A stretch of DNA of 64,000 nucleotides from Niebla homalea (taxonomy: Eukaryota > Ascomycota > Lecanoromycetes > Lecanorales > Ramalinaceae): NCBI GenBank assembly GCA_019925105.1, contig JAHGAU010000003.1:806001-870000 (forward strand). Direction: 5' to 3'. Positions 38,985 to 51,598 of the stretch are shown piece by piece. Each line of letters opens with the position of its first letter. The stretch's first letter is position 1. The notes under the pieces are model-generated. The model did not search any database, was not told the origin of the DNA, and saw only the letters and a program-made list of their open reading frames with translations. The position numbers were made by a program, and so were the translations under genes.

Positions 38985-40222
38985 ATGGATTCAGACCCAT
39001 CGCGAGCTGGGCAGCAGCAAAACGCGTCCTCTACAGGCTACGACGTTAGTGTTGGTGGTCATTACGGTGCGTCTGTCACAATTCATCCAAATCTGCACGA
39101 TCAACCTTCTCTGTGTACCGCCCAACAATGCCAGTGGAGTTCCAAGCTAACGGTGGCGGTTTGGTGTAGGGGCGAGCGCCCAGGTACGTTGTCACTTGAC
39201 AAATCTACAATCGCATAGCTGGATGCCAAATCGGCACCCTTCCTAACGGACGTGGGCGTAGGCTGCTGCTCGGCGAGGCTACAACATTGGACCTGAGCTT
39301 TACGCTGGCACATGGGCGAATGTGATGCATCCAACAAGACATTGCTCGCAGACAATTCTGACAGGCTGTTCAGGTCAGCCAGGGACTCAATGGCAACTAT
39401 CGCGATATTTTGACCACCTACTGGCAGCAAACAATTCACCAGCTCGAGAACGAGAACCACGACTATAAGATCCATCAATTACCACTAGCTCGCATCAAGA
39501 AAGTCATGAAGGCCGATCCTGACGTGAAAATGATTTCAGCCGAAGCCCCCATCCTCTTTGCTAAAGGCTGCGACATTTTCATCACAGAGCTGACCATGCG
39601 CGCCTGGATTCACGCCGAGGAGAACAAAAGGAGGACCCTACAGAGATCCGACATTGCCTCAGCCTTGGCCAAATCAGACATGTTTGACTTTTTGATTGAC
39701 ATCGTCCCACGCGAGGAGCCTGCAAGCCACGGCAACAAAAGATCGCAAGGCGGTCAAGCGGGTATGAATACTGGCGCCACTCCATCAGCTCCCGCGGCCG
39801 GCATGCCTGCACAGAACAGCGTCGCCCAACCTGCCCAGGCTCCTCAGCAAGCCCCAGATCCGCAGCAACATCTTGGGCACTCAGAGTATCAGCTAGCCAA
39901 CAATCAGATGCCGGAACAGACATATAGACCGCAGCCAACCATGTACCCACCCCAGATACCCCAAGATCCAAGCGCCTATCAAACTCAGCAGCCGATTTTC
40001 GACCACAATGTCTATTCTTACAACCCCATGGCTCAGCAGCAGCAACCAGTACGTCCAGCCAAAACAAATTCAGAGAGACAATAGGGCTAACCAGTATCTT
40101 AGATGTATAGACCTCAAGATCCCGCGTCAGCTCCTAATCCAGGTCACCAATATCAGAGGCATGACGGTGGCACCGAAGGAGACGTGGACGCCGAAGGAGA
40201 CAGAGACTACGAGGTTGGCTAG
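38985..40222 (+). CDS. hapE: CCAAT-binding factor subunit Hap5/HapE (NF-YC)
   Basis: Nuclear subunit with a histone fold; it dimerises with NF-YB (Hap3/HapC) and recruits NF-YA (Hap2/HapB) to CCAAT boxes. The core exon 39374–40048 holds [71 protein letters not shown] and [14 protein letters not shown], all diagnostic. An intron (40049–40102, CTAAC branch point) leads to the last exon 40103–40222, ending in an acidic tail ([16 protein letters not shown]). Exon 39262–39321 ([15 protein letters not shown]) joins cleanly. The first exons (38985–39066 and 39135–39163) are the best in-frame solution but rest on a weak GTGTAG donor; another start near 39127 is possible. Total about 321 residues with a Gln/Pro-rich C-terminal half. 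Confidence 0.9.
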
Positions 40223-40796
40223 CCACTGCAAGTGCTAGCACATTTCGGCAACTCTTAGATATATTCTCAGTGGAGCCGTTCAGGCCGCATGACTTGTAGC
40301 GTGACGCCCGTCTCTGAGTACGAAGAAGCATTCTTGAAGGCAGCTTTGCGAGCGCACGAATTAATTGTCTTCCATTCGTGCTTGAACCTTGTCACTCCGC
40401 CCTACATGTCAAAGAGCCGTCTGATGAGCGAGGAAGTGCCTGAGAGCGGGGGTTGCCCATATTCAGCGATGCTTTTGGTACTCGACTTGCAGTGCCTCGA
40501 GAGCTTCGTAGCGTTGGAAGCGTATCAATTCCAACTCAACAATATTATTCAGGCCGAAGGTTGACTCCAATGGAAATCCGAGGATCGGCTTCAAGGAGCT
40601 CTCTTTAACACGTAGCTACTTGTGCGCTGGAATCTGACCTTCCAAGCCTTATGACACCTGTGATCAGGCGATAACTTAATTTGCTTCGGCGGAGTAGCCT
40701 TTGGAACCGATCTAAATCCAACCTAAACCAGAGAAATGGAATGCACCTCGAGTTGGAAGGCCAAAGCTATTTGCATCTATGGCGACATCACTTACC
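40223..40796. other. Convergent intergenic region HAP5/SEC15
   Basis: 574 bp of 3' flanking sequence for both genes. No conserved frame, repeat or RNA gene seen. Confidence 0.5.
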
Positions 40797-43091
40797 TCAT
40801 GATTTCATGCCAAAGCGTGAGGAGAGGGTTTGAAATTTATCAGACCTGACGCTCGCGGGTGTCTGCACCGAGTGCGTTAATTTTTCGAGCAGGTGCGGTC
40901 CTTGCAACGCATCCACCCTTCCATATTTCTTATTTCGCGTGGAAACATCATAAAATTCGTCTGCACTGTCTGATTGCATGAGAGCAATAGTCTGTTGAAG
41001 TTCGTCCAGATTTTCCCTTAATATGGGATTGCCCAGGGTATCCACGAATTCCGTCAAGTATTGGACATCTTTGGCCAAGGCAGCAACGCCGTGCGGATTG
41101 ATCTGTTTGACATCAGATGCAAGTGGTAGGCTTAGGATCATCGTCGCGGCGTGGCTCAAGGCGTCGAAATAGATCAATTCCTTGATCTCGGTAGGTAGAC
41201 CAAGTAACACCGAGTTCATGATGTTAGAGAGGTAACGAGTGAGGGTTTGCATGTAGCTGCTGGGCTCCTTCTCCAGCGTAGGTGCCATCCAGTTGTACTC
41301 AGCAGTGCCTATCAGGTCGTCAATCTTGGAGTTCACGAGCTCAAAGATTCGCTTTTCGGCCGTCTTTTTGTTGCTGCGAAACGCGTCTGTGGCATTGAGA
41401 GAAACCCCGGCCCCGACCGAAGCAGTCGATCGAGCTGCCGCGAGTAGCGGTTCTAGCTCTTGACAGGCAACCTCGAAGTGCTCCAAGTTGATCAGGATCT
41501 GTACAATCTGGCCGAGATATTGTGAATTAAGTCGCTCAACAAGCAGACGACAGACGCTATTTGAGAGCAATTCGTCCAAGGAAGCCTTGAGCGTCTCATC
41601 AATGACCTTCGGATGTTTGAAGTGATCGTTCGAGAAGAAATAGAATTGGTTGAGGAAATTGCGGATATCTATGCAACATAAAGGATACATCTGAGAGAAA
41701 GGAAGAACACAGGGAAATCGAATCTCACTGCGAGGTTTGTCGGGTGTGTACCAGCTTACATTGACAACTTTGTCATATTCATCCAACTTGTTGATCGGCA
41801 TTGGCATATAGTCATCCGTCGAGACGATCTCCTGAAAGTCGTCACTGAAACGGCGCTTGAGCAATTCAGCGTATCTTTCAAATAGCTTCAGCAGAAAGCC
41901 GTCCAAGCTGCTCACAGGGTATTCCCAAGAGTCCATGGTCTCGATGAAGAGCGCGATGACACCCTTGATTTTCAACAAAAGTTCCGCGTTCGTGACTTCA
42001 TGCAGCGCCTTTGATACGAGGGTAATGGCTTGCTGACACATGGAGTCCCAGAGCTCGTCTACATCAACTGGAGAACGAAGCTCAGGTGCTTTTCTGATTG
42101 TCACTCTCTCCACGATGGCAAAGCCAGATATGCCTTCGAGAAGCTCGTTGAGGGTTGTGCCTTCGTCTTCGTTCAGAGTGATCGAAGCCGGCAGAAGAAG
42201 CTCCTTTTGCTGCCTTCGCGTGGCAGCATATTGGGCTCTGAACTTGTCTGTCTGTCCGAGCGCATTGTGAATGTGTAAACATTCGAACAGCGGCGTAAAA
42301 TCGACCTGGACATCCTCATTGTCTAGGACGTCAAATTCATCAGCTTCGTCGGACACAAGCTCGATGGCAGAGTTCAACTTGAAGTTGTTGAGATAGGGGG
42401 CAGTCTCGGCTCGATCTTTTTGCCGTGTCCTCCGCTGTTCCGTATGGTAGAAGGCTACTTCACCCAAGAATTGAGATGTCTCCCGGATGCGATACAGCCA
42501 GGTATTTAAATCCACCATGACAGCTTCTGCAATTAGCTTCTTGGTCGCCGGAACGGATTTTTGAATCAAGTCAGCAATCTTGTACTGGGTGACTTCTTTC
42601 AATTGCACATTCTGCAGCTCGTCAAGAGCCCGAAGCGCAGCATAATGGCTCTTTCTACCAAGCAAATCGTGGACTTGGTTGGCCAGGCGCAAGACTTGAA
42701 GACAAGCTTGGAGAGCTTGAGTGGCTTCGTCAATGTTCTGCCGTACTGCTCGGGACTCAACCAAAGCCCTTTTCTGCTCGGCAAGCTTCTCCGTGCTGGC
42801 TTGAATGGATTGATTCAGCGAGAGAATGTCTGATGCCAACTCCACGGCACCATCGCGGACGTGAAGCAGCTGGTTGACAGAGGCCACGAAGCCTTGATGG
42901 TTTGAATTGCAGATACGCTCAATCTCCGCTTCGCGGTCTGCTGAATATCTGGATAGAGATGAGAGCAGGTGCTGACCTTGGCGCTCTTTGCTGGCACCTT
43001 GTATGGCTGGCAAGAGCTGATTGAAATATTCACTGTCGGACGGCGCTTGTACAATCTGAAAGTCGTTTAGCGAGTGCTTGCCAACCACCAT
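40797..43091 (-). CDS. SEC15: Exocyst complex subunit Sec15
   Basis: A tethering-complex subunit that binds the Rab Sec4 on secretory vesicles and the rest of the exocyst at growth sites. The 764-residue open frame has no intron, which is unusual next to its intron-rich neighbours. The N-terminal third is strongly helical with a coiled-coil tendency (SLNQSIQASTEKLAEQKRAL, RLANQVHDLLGRKSHYAALR), as in Sec15/EXOC6. The C-terminal Sec15 domain contains LLKLFERYAELLKRRFSDDF, FSQMYPLCCIDIRNFLNQFY, LVERLNSQYLGQIVQILINL and FDALSHAATMILSLPLASDV. Length and order agree with fungal Sec15 (about 760–800). The start MVVGKHSLND is the first ATG of the frame. Confidence 0.95.
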   Translation of the reverse strand: MVVGKHSLNDFQIVQAPSDSEYFNQLLPAIQGASKERQGQHLLSSLSRYSADREAEIERICNSNHQGFVASVNQLLHVRDGAVELASDILSLNQSIQASTEKLAEQKRALVESRAVRQNIDEATQALQACLQVLRLANQVHDLLGRKSHYAALRALDELQNVQLKEVTQYKIADLIQKSVPATKKLIAEAVMVDLNTWLYRIRETSQFLGEVAFYHTEQRRTRQKDRAETAPYLNNFKLNSAIELVSDEADEFDVLDNEDVQVDFTPLFECLHIHNALGQTDKFRAQYAATRRQQKELLLPASITLNEDEGTTLNELLEGISGFAIVERVTIRKAPELRSPVDVDELWDSMCQQAITLVSKALHEVTNAELLLKIKGVIALFIETMDSWEYPVSSLDGFLLKLFERYAELLKRRFSDDFQEIVSTDDYMPMPINKLDEYDKVVNVSWYTPDKPRSEIRFPCVLPFSQMYPLCCIDIRNFLNQFYFFSNDHFKHPKVIDETLKASLDELLSNSVCRLLVERLNSQYLGQIVQILINLEHFEVACQELEPLLAAARSTASVGAGVSLNATDAFRSNKKTAEKRIFELVNSKIDDLIGTAEYNWMAPTLEKEPSSYMQTLTRYLSNIMNSVLLGLPTEIKELIYFDALSHAATMILSLPLASDVKQINPHGVAALAKDVQYLTEFVDTLGNPILRENLDELQQTIALMQSDSADEFYDVSTRNKKYGRVDALQGPHLLEKLTHSVQTPASVRSDKFQTLSSRFGMKS

Positions 43092-44697
43092 GGGCGGGGT
43101 CTACTTGTTGCACCGCATACCCTGACTCCAGCCGTGAGCTTACGGCAGAAGGCATCTTAGAGGTAGAATCTGCTCTTTGAGCATTGATCGTTGGTGGCAG
43201 TTCGAGAGAGAGTGCTGATAGGTTTATAAGCTGGACAGAAGGTTGACCAGAGCGAGTACTCTCCTGTCAAGAGCGGTCTTTGACTGTGCCTTATACCTAC
43301 TCTCCAGGCAGACAGACCGATTCGACGCTACGGTTGGCTAAGACTTTGGGAAGCATCGAGCTTGGCCAACATAATTTGACGGGACATTGAGACAGGTCAG
43401 CGCGAGTAATTATCTACAATAATAATGGCTAAGTTCGCTTGACTCAGCAGTGTAAAGGTAGAAGGCTCCTTTCATCCGAAGCTGGCCCCTGTCTTGCCCG
43501 TCAAAACTCAAAAGCTCCAAATGCTTCGAGTGGAGCAGATGACATAGGGCTGACGGCTGGAAATGAGATGGTTACGTCATTCGGGAGCTAGAGAATTGCA
43601 TTTGGCGCTAAGATCGTTTCCATTAGTGCCCTTGTAGCCGTCCGCTCTCGCGGAATGACAGGGGTCCAAAAGTTTCCGATCCTCCTTCGCCTTTTCCACA
43701 GACCTCTCCTCATCAGTACGAATCGAGTAAACGCTTCACCCTTGTAAGTTGGATCAAACGAAAATCCTTGAGTTTTGCCTCGGAGATAAGTACCGCCTAC
43801 CTATTATCTTGAATGACATGGCTACCGTCTCCATCGTGAGCTCCGAAGTTATCAATACACAATGCACCATTATTCTCCGAGGCTGGATCGAAGACGGTGC
43901 ATGAGCTGATGCAGGCTAGTGCAACGCCTTGGGTAAGATATTGATCTGACCGGCTAGGAGGGCCGTACCGATTACCCCGGTGTAAACGTTGACATAAACG
44001 TTGAGAGCCTTCTTGGGCGTTGGAAAAGCACCAGAATGAGTCCATCTGATTCGCTGCAATCAGGCCACGATCTTAGGGAGGGATGATGTATGACGAGCAA
44101 GCAAGCCTGATGGACGATTGGTGAATGCAGGGAGATTTGGCGGAGATTCCGTAGGGCTATCTGCTGTTAGTATTAGTGGGTCGCTATTTGGAATGCCAGA
44201 AAGATGGCATCCAGATTTGGCAACATCGAAGTTTGAATTAGTGTCACACCCGTCACGGTCAGGTCATTTCGGGACAAGGGCCATCTTAGCTCCTATCTGA
44301 TCGTGTGGGACACCTTATTGGTAAGATTGACCCAACCACTCTTTTCGCTAGCTGGACTCGACCCACTAGTCATCTTTTCTTTCTCGCTCCTCCATCACAC
44401 TCAGTAAACACCCAAAAGTCTGTCCTCATCGATTGTGCAATACTTCTTGATTCTGTTGGTTGGCTGTAGACAAGAGCCTTCCATTCCTCCTGTGCATTCA
44501 GCTGTGTTAGAAGCCGTCGATTTTGCGTGACAAGCGCTTGCCGCCCGCAATCTCTTTTAATTCCTGTCTGTTTGATTTCTCTTATTGTATCGTACGAGTC
44601 GACAATCACCGAGCCTCGACCTCTATCACAAGTCGAAGACTTGGAGCAAACTCACCCCTCTCTCTAGCTGCCGTGAGCGGGTCACAGGAGTGCAGGT
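43092..44697. other. Divergent intergenic region SEC15 / Mei2-like gene, 1.6 kb
   Basis: No recognisable coding exon. Short open frames (for example minus strand 43797–44045) have no family features. The length suits promoters plus a long 5' leader of the Mei2-like gene; several pyrimidine-rich tracts (about 44340–44400) are typical of fungal promoters. Confidence 0.45.
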
Positions 44698-47264
44698 ATG
44701 GCCCATCCCGATCTTGTGAGCAATGCAGCAAGCCCAAATTCCTCCGAAGAAGTGGACTCCCATCTGGCTACGCCGGCAACCAAGTTGACCACCTTTTCCC
44801 CGGATGATATCCACGATTTCAGCAATCCACGCAGCCGCGGTATTGTGAGATCTAACGTCCCCCCGGCCTTCGACCTGACTATCACCGCGGCCAGCTTTAC
44901 CGGTGAGGGTCAACAGGGGAAAACATCGTCCACCAGATTCAATGACCCTTTCACTTCAGCTTCATCCTTTGGCTCTAATACCACGAGGACGCCTACGGAC
45001 ATCTCCAAGCTATCCCCAGTGGCAGCTTCATTTACACCATCCACCCTACTTGACAGCCCAACCACACCCAATAGACATGGCGAATCCAACGTGTCTTTAC
45101 AACGCCCAAAGAGCACACTTGTAGGCAATCCTCCTAATGATCAACCATCCAAGCAAACACCTCTCGGCCCTATAACGGTAGCTGAACGCTTTCCACATCT
45201 CGCTTTGACCTCCGTATCAGATGAATCCGACCTAAGCAGATCCTTTACTTTGGACAATGGGACTTCCCGAGCTCTGACCGTCGACGCTGGTACCGGATGT
45301 GATCAATCGCAGGTTACATCACGTTTCACAGTAAGTTCGTCGCCTGGCTTAATGGGCACTATCTGACCTTCGTATAAGCTCCAGACTTATCCGTCGCTTG
45401 CTACCCTTGAGCTTGGTGACCTGCCAGTCAATGGCTTGGTATACATCACGTTCAACGATATTCGCGATGCTGACAAGGCGATCGCTGACATTCAACGCCA
45501 TCAACAAGCGTGGCGTGTGAGCTTCACGAGTCCGCGCCAGTCCGCTATTGACAGTCAATCCAACGGCATGGTGGTCAAACAAACCTCAACATACGAAGGC
45601 CAGATACTTGTGACTGCCAGCTCTACTAAGATGACCCATCAATGTGACGCTGATACGATAATTCCGATTGTCAAAGAGGCTCTTCGCCGGTGTGGAGAGC
45701 TAATGGCTTTTGCTGTCCACACAATGGACAGAGTTCGAATAATATGCCGTGTAGAGTTCTACGATGTGAGATCGGCGGAGAGCGCCATTCTGGATTTAGA
45801 TGGCATTCAGATCTCGGTGAGGCTGACAACTTTCTCCTCCGATCTGCTTTGGCTAAACCTATCAGATCTGTACGTTGACTGTCAGTCACTTTGAGCCCAA
45901 AGTCCGAATCAAAACGGAACGCGAGAACCAGATTGAGGGTCCAACCATCATTGGTCAGGAAGATTCTTTACTGGACAAGAACTTCCAAAGAATGGCGGTC
46001 AAAGCCCATCAGCATCCTCGGAATGTGACACCAGTTGGTACGCAATGCTACGATCAGCCTAGTCCACCCGCTCGTTCTTTCACCACTCGCAAGGAGGCTG
46101 TGGGCCAACACACCCCATTACCATTGAACGGCTTAGCTCACGATTATGGAAACTCGTTCCCTCTCTTTACTACGCCCTGGAGCGCACCATGTAGCAGTCA
46201 CGCCAACTATACCATGTCGCCGTCAATATGGTCCCCCTATGGCCCGGGGGCAATTGGTCAAGAGCGCGGCTCTCCACTTCGTAGCGGCGGCATGCAGACT
46301 AAAACTCTCACGCGCGTTACAGGCCGTCAAGCCCCCGAGTTTGCCATCGGCCAGCACAACGTTGTGGATGTAGATCGTATCCGTGGGGGTATCGATGTTC
46401 GAACCACAGTATGTTTTGGGACCCTCTTTGTTCAGTGCCAGGACATCTAGCTGACTTTAGACAGATCATGCTTCGGAACATTCCCAACAAGATCGATCAG
46501 GTTTGTTACTATATCCCTTCTTGGCTGGTGGCGCGCTGATGCCCTCAAGGCAATGCTGAAGCAAATCGTGGACGAAACCAGCTTGGGTAGGTATGATTTC
46601 ATGTACCTTCGGATTGATTTTGCCAACAATTGCAATGTTGGCTATGCCTTCATCAACTTTGAAGACCCAATCTGGATCCTCGACTTTGTGACAGCCAGGG
46701 CAGGTCGTCGTTGGAACAGGTACAACAGTGACAAGGTTGCCGAGGTTTCCTATGCCACCATACAAGGAAGAGACTGTCTGATCCAGAAATTCCGCAACAG
46801 CTCCGTCATGTTGGAGCACAAGAGCTTCAGGCCAAAACTCTTTCACACTGGCAATGGACCTCTGGCAGGTACTGAAGAAGAGTTCCCATCACCTGACAAT
46901 CCCTCCAAAATGAGGCGAAGTATTGAAAATGCCGAGCACGTCGGTAGGTACAAGGAAGTATGCCTACTGTGAACGACGCACTGACGCCTCGGCTAGGTCT
47001 ATTTGCCCCCAGAGCTGGCCAGTCATTTCGTGACGAACAGCGCCGGTGAGCAGCGGTCTATGCTGAGTACTATCAGAAAGATGCTAATTCATCACAAATA
47101 GTCACCGCTCGCAGTTCGACCGTGGCACAAGCTTGGTAGACATCAAGGATTCAATCGGCGTGAACTATGATCCAAGTCCTAGGGCGCAGACCTTCCGGGC
47201 GCCCCAACCTTTTGATTTCGTCGGTCATCATTCCACCGCTGCCTATGGATCGCCCTACTATTGA
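44698..47264 (+). CDS. Mei2-like RNA-binding protein (C-terminal RRM_2)
   Basis: Mei2 relatives bind RNA and in fission yeast promote meiosis; the role in filamentous fungi is less defined. Seven exons (44698–45330, 45379–45816, 45866–46408, 46465–46500, 46550–46943, 46997–47045, 47102–47264) give 751 residues. The N-terminal 210 residues are Ser/Thr/Pro-rich and disordered. An RRM-like segment follows (NGLVYITFNDIRDADKAIAD and VEFYDVRSAESAILDLDGIQ). The C-terminal Mei2-type RRM is diagnostic: TTIMLRNIPNKIDQAM, YDFMYLRIDFANNCNVGYAF, VAEVSYATIQGRDCLIQKF and FRNSSVMLEHKSFRPKLF. A short exon of 36 nt encodes IMLRNIPNKIDQ. The first ATG is assumed as start; Mei2 proteins vary there. The C-terminal tail ends in Tyr-rich AYGSPYY. 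Confidence 0.9.
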
Positions 47265-47738
47265 GGATATTCCACTGAAGACTTTTGGGCGTCGCCAATG
47301 TACGTGGAGTGTTGGAACAGATTGAAAGCAGCGTGCAGATCCTAGGCAGCATTTTTGTTTGTAGCAGTAGCTTGGTGCTCTCGGCGCGACTTTGAGCAGC
47401 ATCTTCAGACGAAGATCTTATCCTTGTTTACACCTGGAGTGTACACACTGGGCATGGCATGCGGGCAGGCGGGAAGAATTTGCTGCATGGTCAAGGTCCA
47501 AATATGTGCCACCATCGTTCGAGCTTATACTGAATGTATCTGATCGCTTTGCTGATAATTGCATTGAGGATGGAAAATTGTTGAAAGCTTTGATAGGAAC
47601 ACACACACCGGGGAGGAAAATTGACTTTGTCTCTCGTATCGTGGGCTACCAAAAAAGCAGTGCGGTAGAAAGTATTGTAAATCCACTAACAACCTTCTCC
47701 ATGCCCTGTGCCGTCTTCTGCGCGTCAATTGAACTCAA
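47265..47738. other. Intergenic region Mei2-like / RMP1
   Basis: 474 bp between tandem plus-strand genes. Nothing beyond 3' and 5' flanks recognised. Confidence 0.45.
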
Positions 47739-48479
47739 ATGAAATCAGGCAGGCCTGAGAAGACTATGCCAGAGACCACCTATGTCGAGCGATTGAGCCA
47801 AGCGAACAAGATGCTGGGTATGATCCATCGTCGCAACAAAAATCAGCATCGGCGAAGCCTTTGGTTCAGATGGCTGGCCATGCTTGAGCGTAGCGTAGCA
47901 AAACTTCTGTTGGCATTGCAAAGAGAAGCTGTCAAAGGCATTGCAGCATACGTGGTTCACACGCAACTACAGCTCCTTCCCAAGTGCTATGCGTAGGTTA
48001 TAGGCTGGCGATATCGGCTTGACAGTGACAGTGACAGTGGAGCTGACGCAGTCCCTAGGCTCTTCACGCAATTGATCTGCGATTCGCAATTCTCGACATT
48101 GGGTCTCACGCTTCTGGCCGAGCTCGCAGAGATACGCGGGGCCGTGGAAGGCGTTGCGACACAAAGACATGTCCTTGCACCCGCAGGCCTCTCCCCTAGT
48201 ACTGAACGAGACCCACATTTGCGTCCAGGTGAGGATGTCGGCGAGGTTGTCAGTAGGCCCCCACTAGCTGCACCTCCATCAACGGGCTTGAAAGCACCGC
48301 TCGAGAGGCATTTGTGCCCTCGAAGTGCTCAGAATGACCACCCATCGCCTATTAGTACGACAGGTGGAAAGGACTTAGATGCTGCCACAAAATGCTCGAC
48401 GGTCCTTACTAAATTCCCAAACCCGGGGAAGCAGAAGAGCAGGAACCCGATCGATGATATTTTCGGCAGTCTCGAATAA
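47739..48479 (+). CDS. RMP1: RNase MRP protein subunit Rmp1-like
   Basis: A nucleolar subunit of RNase MRP, the ribonucleoprotein that cleaves pre-rRNA at A3 (knowledge from yeast Rmp1). Two exons, 47739–47992 and 48059–48479, give 224 residues. The family core is HRRNKNQHRRSLWFRWLAML, followed after the splice by FTQLICDSQFSTLGLTLLAE, a block also conserved in the family. The intron uses GTAGGT and TCCCTAG and has a tandem GACAGT repeat. The C-terminus is basic then acidic (KQKSRNPIDDIFGSLE), like other nucleolar proteins. The stop lies only 72 bp from the stop of the convergent LAS21. Confidence 0.85.
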
Positions 48480-48551
48480 ATGCGCCGTCACGAAGGAAGC
48501 ACTCTAGACATTTCTCATCTACTAAACGCAAAGACTGATGGACTGCGCCTT

Positions 48552-51500
48552 TCAAGTCAATAATTCCTCTGTACTCGTGGAATCTTTGACTCTGTCTGCT
48601 AGATATACGAAAATGCCCAGCCCAATATTCACACCAAGATGTTGACCCACACCCCAGGCCATACTGTACAGGTATTTGGGTGAAAAAACGGTCCACACAA
48701 ATAGGTGTGCCCTTAATAGTGTACATGCCGCCATCACGGACAGGGTGCTTACGGAAACAAACAATGTCAAGACTGACAAATACTGCTTCAGAGCCTCCGC
48801 TCTGCTGTCATAGCGGTTTCGACAGAGCAGAAGCATGGATGCCGAAGTCCACCAAATGGGCCCGGCCCAGTTGCCCACAAACGTTAGCATTCCTACGGCT
48901 ATTACGTTGTAGCCGCTGACACCATTATAGGCGTTGGAGAGGTCGATGGAAGAAATTGCGTTCGACCCACCCAATGCAAAGTAAAGCGTGTGTTGCTGAA
49001 GAAGACTCGTAAACGTAGTCTCTAGGTTAGGAAGATCGAGTGCTCTGAGACTGAGATATTGGATGTGAGACAGGAGGAAGACTGGAATGTTTGTGATTCG
49101 GGTTTGAGTCAATAGGAAGAGACTGAGCAGATCATGCATGCTATGTAGGCCATCTGCGGACTTCGCCTTAGTCAAAGACTGCTTCATGGCGCGCGCAGAA
49201 ACATACCATTGACCGACCGATCGAAGTAGGAATCTTGACTGAGGCTTGGAAGAATGCTCAAAAGCCATGTGGATCCGATCCCAAAGAAGACCGCTCTAGC
49301 TTGTATCACCAAGTGGGTGCCTTCCATCATATTCACTGCAGGTTGCATGAAAGCAGCGATGAGCTCCGGAGCATCAGCAGCGGTAAAAGCAATCTTGAAG
49401 GCGAAGGCGACTATCCCTAGTACGACCGCTCCAGACGTGGCAAGGCCTTGAGGGGCCCAACGCAAGCTGCTCTTGGATAGACGTCTCACAACATTCGCAT
49501 AAGTGACAAAGACAAGGGTCCACAGTAGAAAGCGATACATGGGTAGGTAGGTACTCGCGATATCGCGCTCACCCGCATGTTTCTGGCCAGTCTGGTTCCA
49601 CGCCCTGATTATGCGGGACGTCAGCACGAGCGAAAAGCTGGCCACGGCTGACTTGATGCATGGTTCGCATTTTCGTGACTGTCTTGATATTATTAGCAAG
49701 CCTCAAACCCCAAGAGGCAAGAGACTCACTGTTTGACAGCTAGCCACGCAAACCAAGCGGCCGTCATCCAATTCCAGTAATGGTGCTCCTCCTCAACGAA
49801 ACTGCTACCAAACATCATGGCTCCGAACAGTGTTGTGGTTAACATGACCCATGTACCAGTATCTTCCCTCCACGATAGCGAATCAAGAGCAGCCATGACA
49901 GCTAGAAGGACCATGGCCACGGACATTGCATTTCCAGTGTACAGTCTCTGCATATTATAATTGCTGGCAGCATTGCTCATCAACGCTTGAGCACTTCGAC
50001 AGAACTGTAATGTAATCAGCCTACAGCCTGAAGCAGGTTCCGAAGGACATACCCTTTGGACTGTCTCGATGATCCCAGGATCGACCTGACCGTCTTTGTG
50101 CAAAAGCTGCTCGACGTTGAGCCATTGACATCTCAATGCCATCCCGTCGGAGGCTGGCCGTATGCATTCATGGCCACTGACTGGTTGATCGAAGCGCACA
50201 CTTGGAAAGGCATCTTGCGCGATGTCCACGATTTGTTGCGCATTTTCTACCACTAGCCGAGACTGAACATCTGTGGGAACTTAGCTGCATTGACGGAACC
50301 CTGTCTAAGCTTGTCGGTGACAAGGAGAATAGGTCGCACCCACCTGCTTGCCAGAATGGTAGAAAGGCCGGAATGAAGACACCAAGATTATTGAGAGGGA
50401 CTGGAAAGCCAAGTAAGCCAGCAAGAGTGGGAGCAATGTCGGATTGCTCAACCTGAGTGTAGTAGTCGAAGGATCGAGCTTTGGGAAGCGAAGGGCTCTG
50501 AAGACCCGCGGTGATGGACTTCAGCATAGGCGAAATAAACAACAAGGCAGGGGACGTCTCCCCTTCTGCGGCGCCCCCATGATTCCCCGCGTCATTCATG
50601 CCATGATCTCCACAGAGCACCATCAAGGTCGCATTCAGATGCTGATATTGCCCGATTGAGGTGTAAATGTGGCGCACGATGCCATCCATCTCCCTCTGCT
50701 TTGGTTTCATGTGAGGGCTGTTCCCTTGTCAGATTGAGTAGGCCGGCTCCGCGGGACACCACTGTACCTTCTCGGACCAGATTTGTGGCCGATATGATCG
50801 AGGCCAAGGTAATGCATGATCATCCCACCCCAATCATCCTTTTCGAGCTCTCGAGGTACGTTTCGCGTCACGTTATTATCCACCTCGGTGAAATCCTGTA
50901 CATTGGACGCTTAGCCTTCAGAATCTGGCAGATCGGTCGGCCCGCTGGTCCATCACTGACCGAAACGAAGAAGCTGGATGTTCCGTCCGCACGCTCGAAT
51001 GTATTGGGGAAGAGTTTCAACCATGTGTCATCTCCATACATAAGAAGCTTTCCCCGATCCTTCTGCTTCAGTTGCGATAACCAGGTGTCTTGACTGGCGA
51101 GGCTTGACGTCGTATCCGACTCCGCAAAATTGAGGATCACATCGAGAAAAGAAGGGATCGAGCCAGTAGTAATGGCCTTCACGCGTGGCATGGTAATAGT
51201 GGGAGAAGCTGCATGAGCAGTGAAAGGTATCGCCTCTCCGTTTCGGATCAAACTGGTAGAAGGCATCAGCATGGACGGCGATGCCCAATTGGCTTTCACT
51301 CACGCCTGAACAAATGAGAAACCTGAGTCCTGACCATAGACAAAATCACTTAGACCGTGAGCGATTGGCGTCAAGGCCGGGCTGGATCTCACTACCTCCT
51401 GAGTGCATCAACAACCATGAAGATGATCTTATTGAAGGGTGCTGGCGCTGGCTTGACGCCTTCATCCTCATTTCGATAGGAGGCTCTTCCGTTGATGAAC

Positions 51501-51598
51501 GGCTTATAAGGAAAGAAGCCCGTTGCAAATGTCAGAAGAGCAATGGGAATCAAGATATTCGCTGCGACCAGAAAGAGCAAAGACCATCTCAAAGCCAT
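48552..51598 (-). CDS. LAS21: GPI ethanolamine phosphate transferase 2 (Las21/Gpi7)
   Basis: An ER membrane enzyme that adds phosphoethanolamine to the second mannose of the GPI anchor. Nine exons (51598–51396, 51348–51304, 51252–50961, 50895–50768, 50717–50344, 50270–50053, 50004–49730, 49682–49207, 49153–48552) give 870 residues in frame. The N-terminal signal anchor (LLFLVAANILIPIALLTFA) is followed by an alkaline-phosphatase-like lumenal domain: FMVVDALRSDFVYGQDSGF, MPRVKAITTGSIPSFLDVIL, MYGDDTWLKLFP, YLGLDHIGHKSGP and the metal-site block VLCGDHGMNDAGNHGG. The C-terminal half has many hydrophobic helices, as in PIG-G/Gpi7. The ATG at 51598 is the first in frame; GFFPYKPF shortly after matches the family start. 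Confidence 0.95.

Noticed and set aside
38718..39218. Plus-strand open frame of 166 codons upstream of HapE
   Set aside because: Only the part from 38985 to 39066 fits as a first HapE exon; the rest is promoter, and continuing the frame into the next exon hits a stop.
47392..47742. Plus-strand open frame of 116 codons upstream of RMP1
   Set aside because: No conserved motif, and it does not join to RMP1 by any splice-consistent frame I could find; treated as intergenic.
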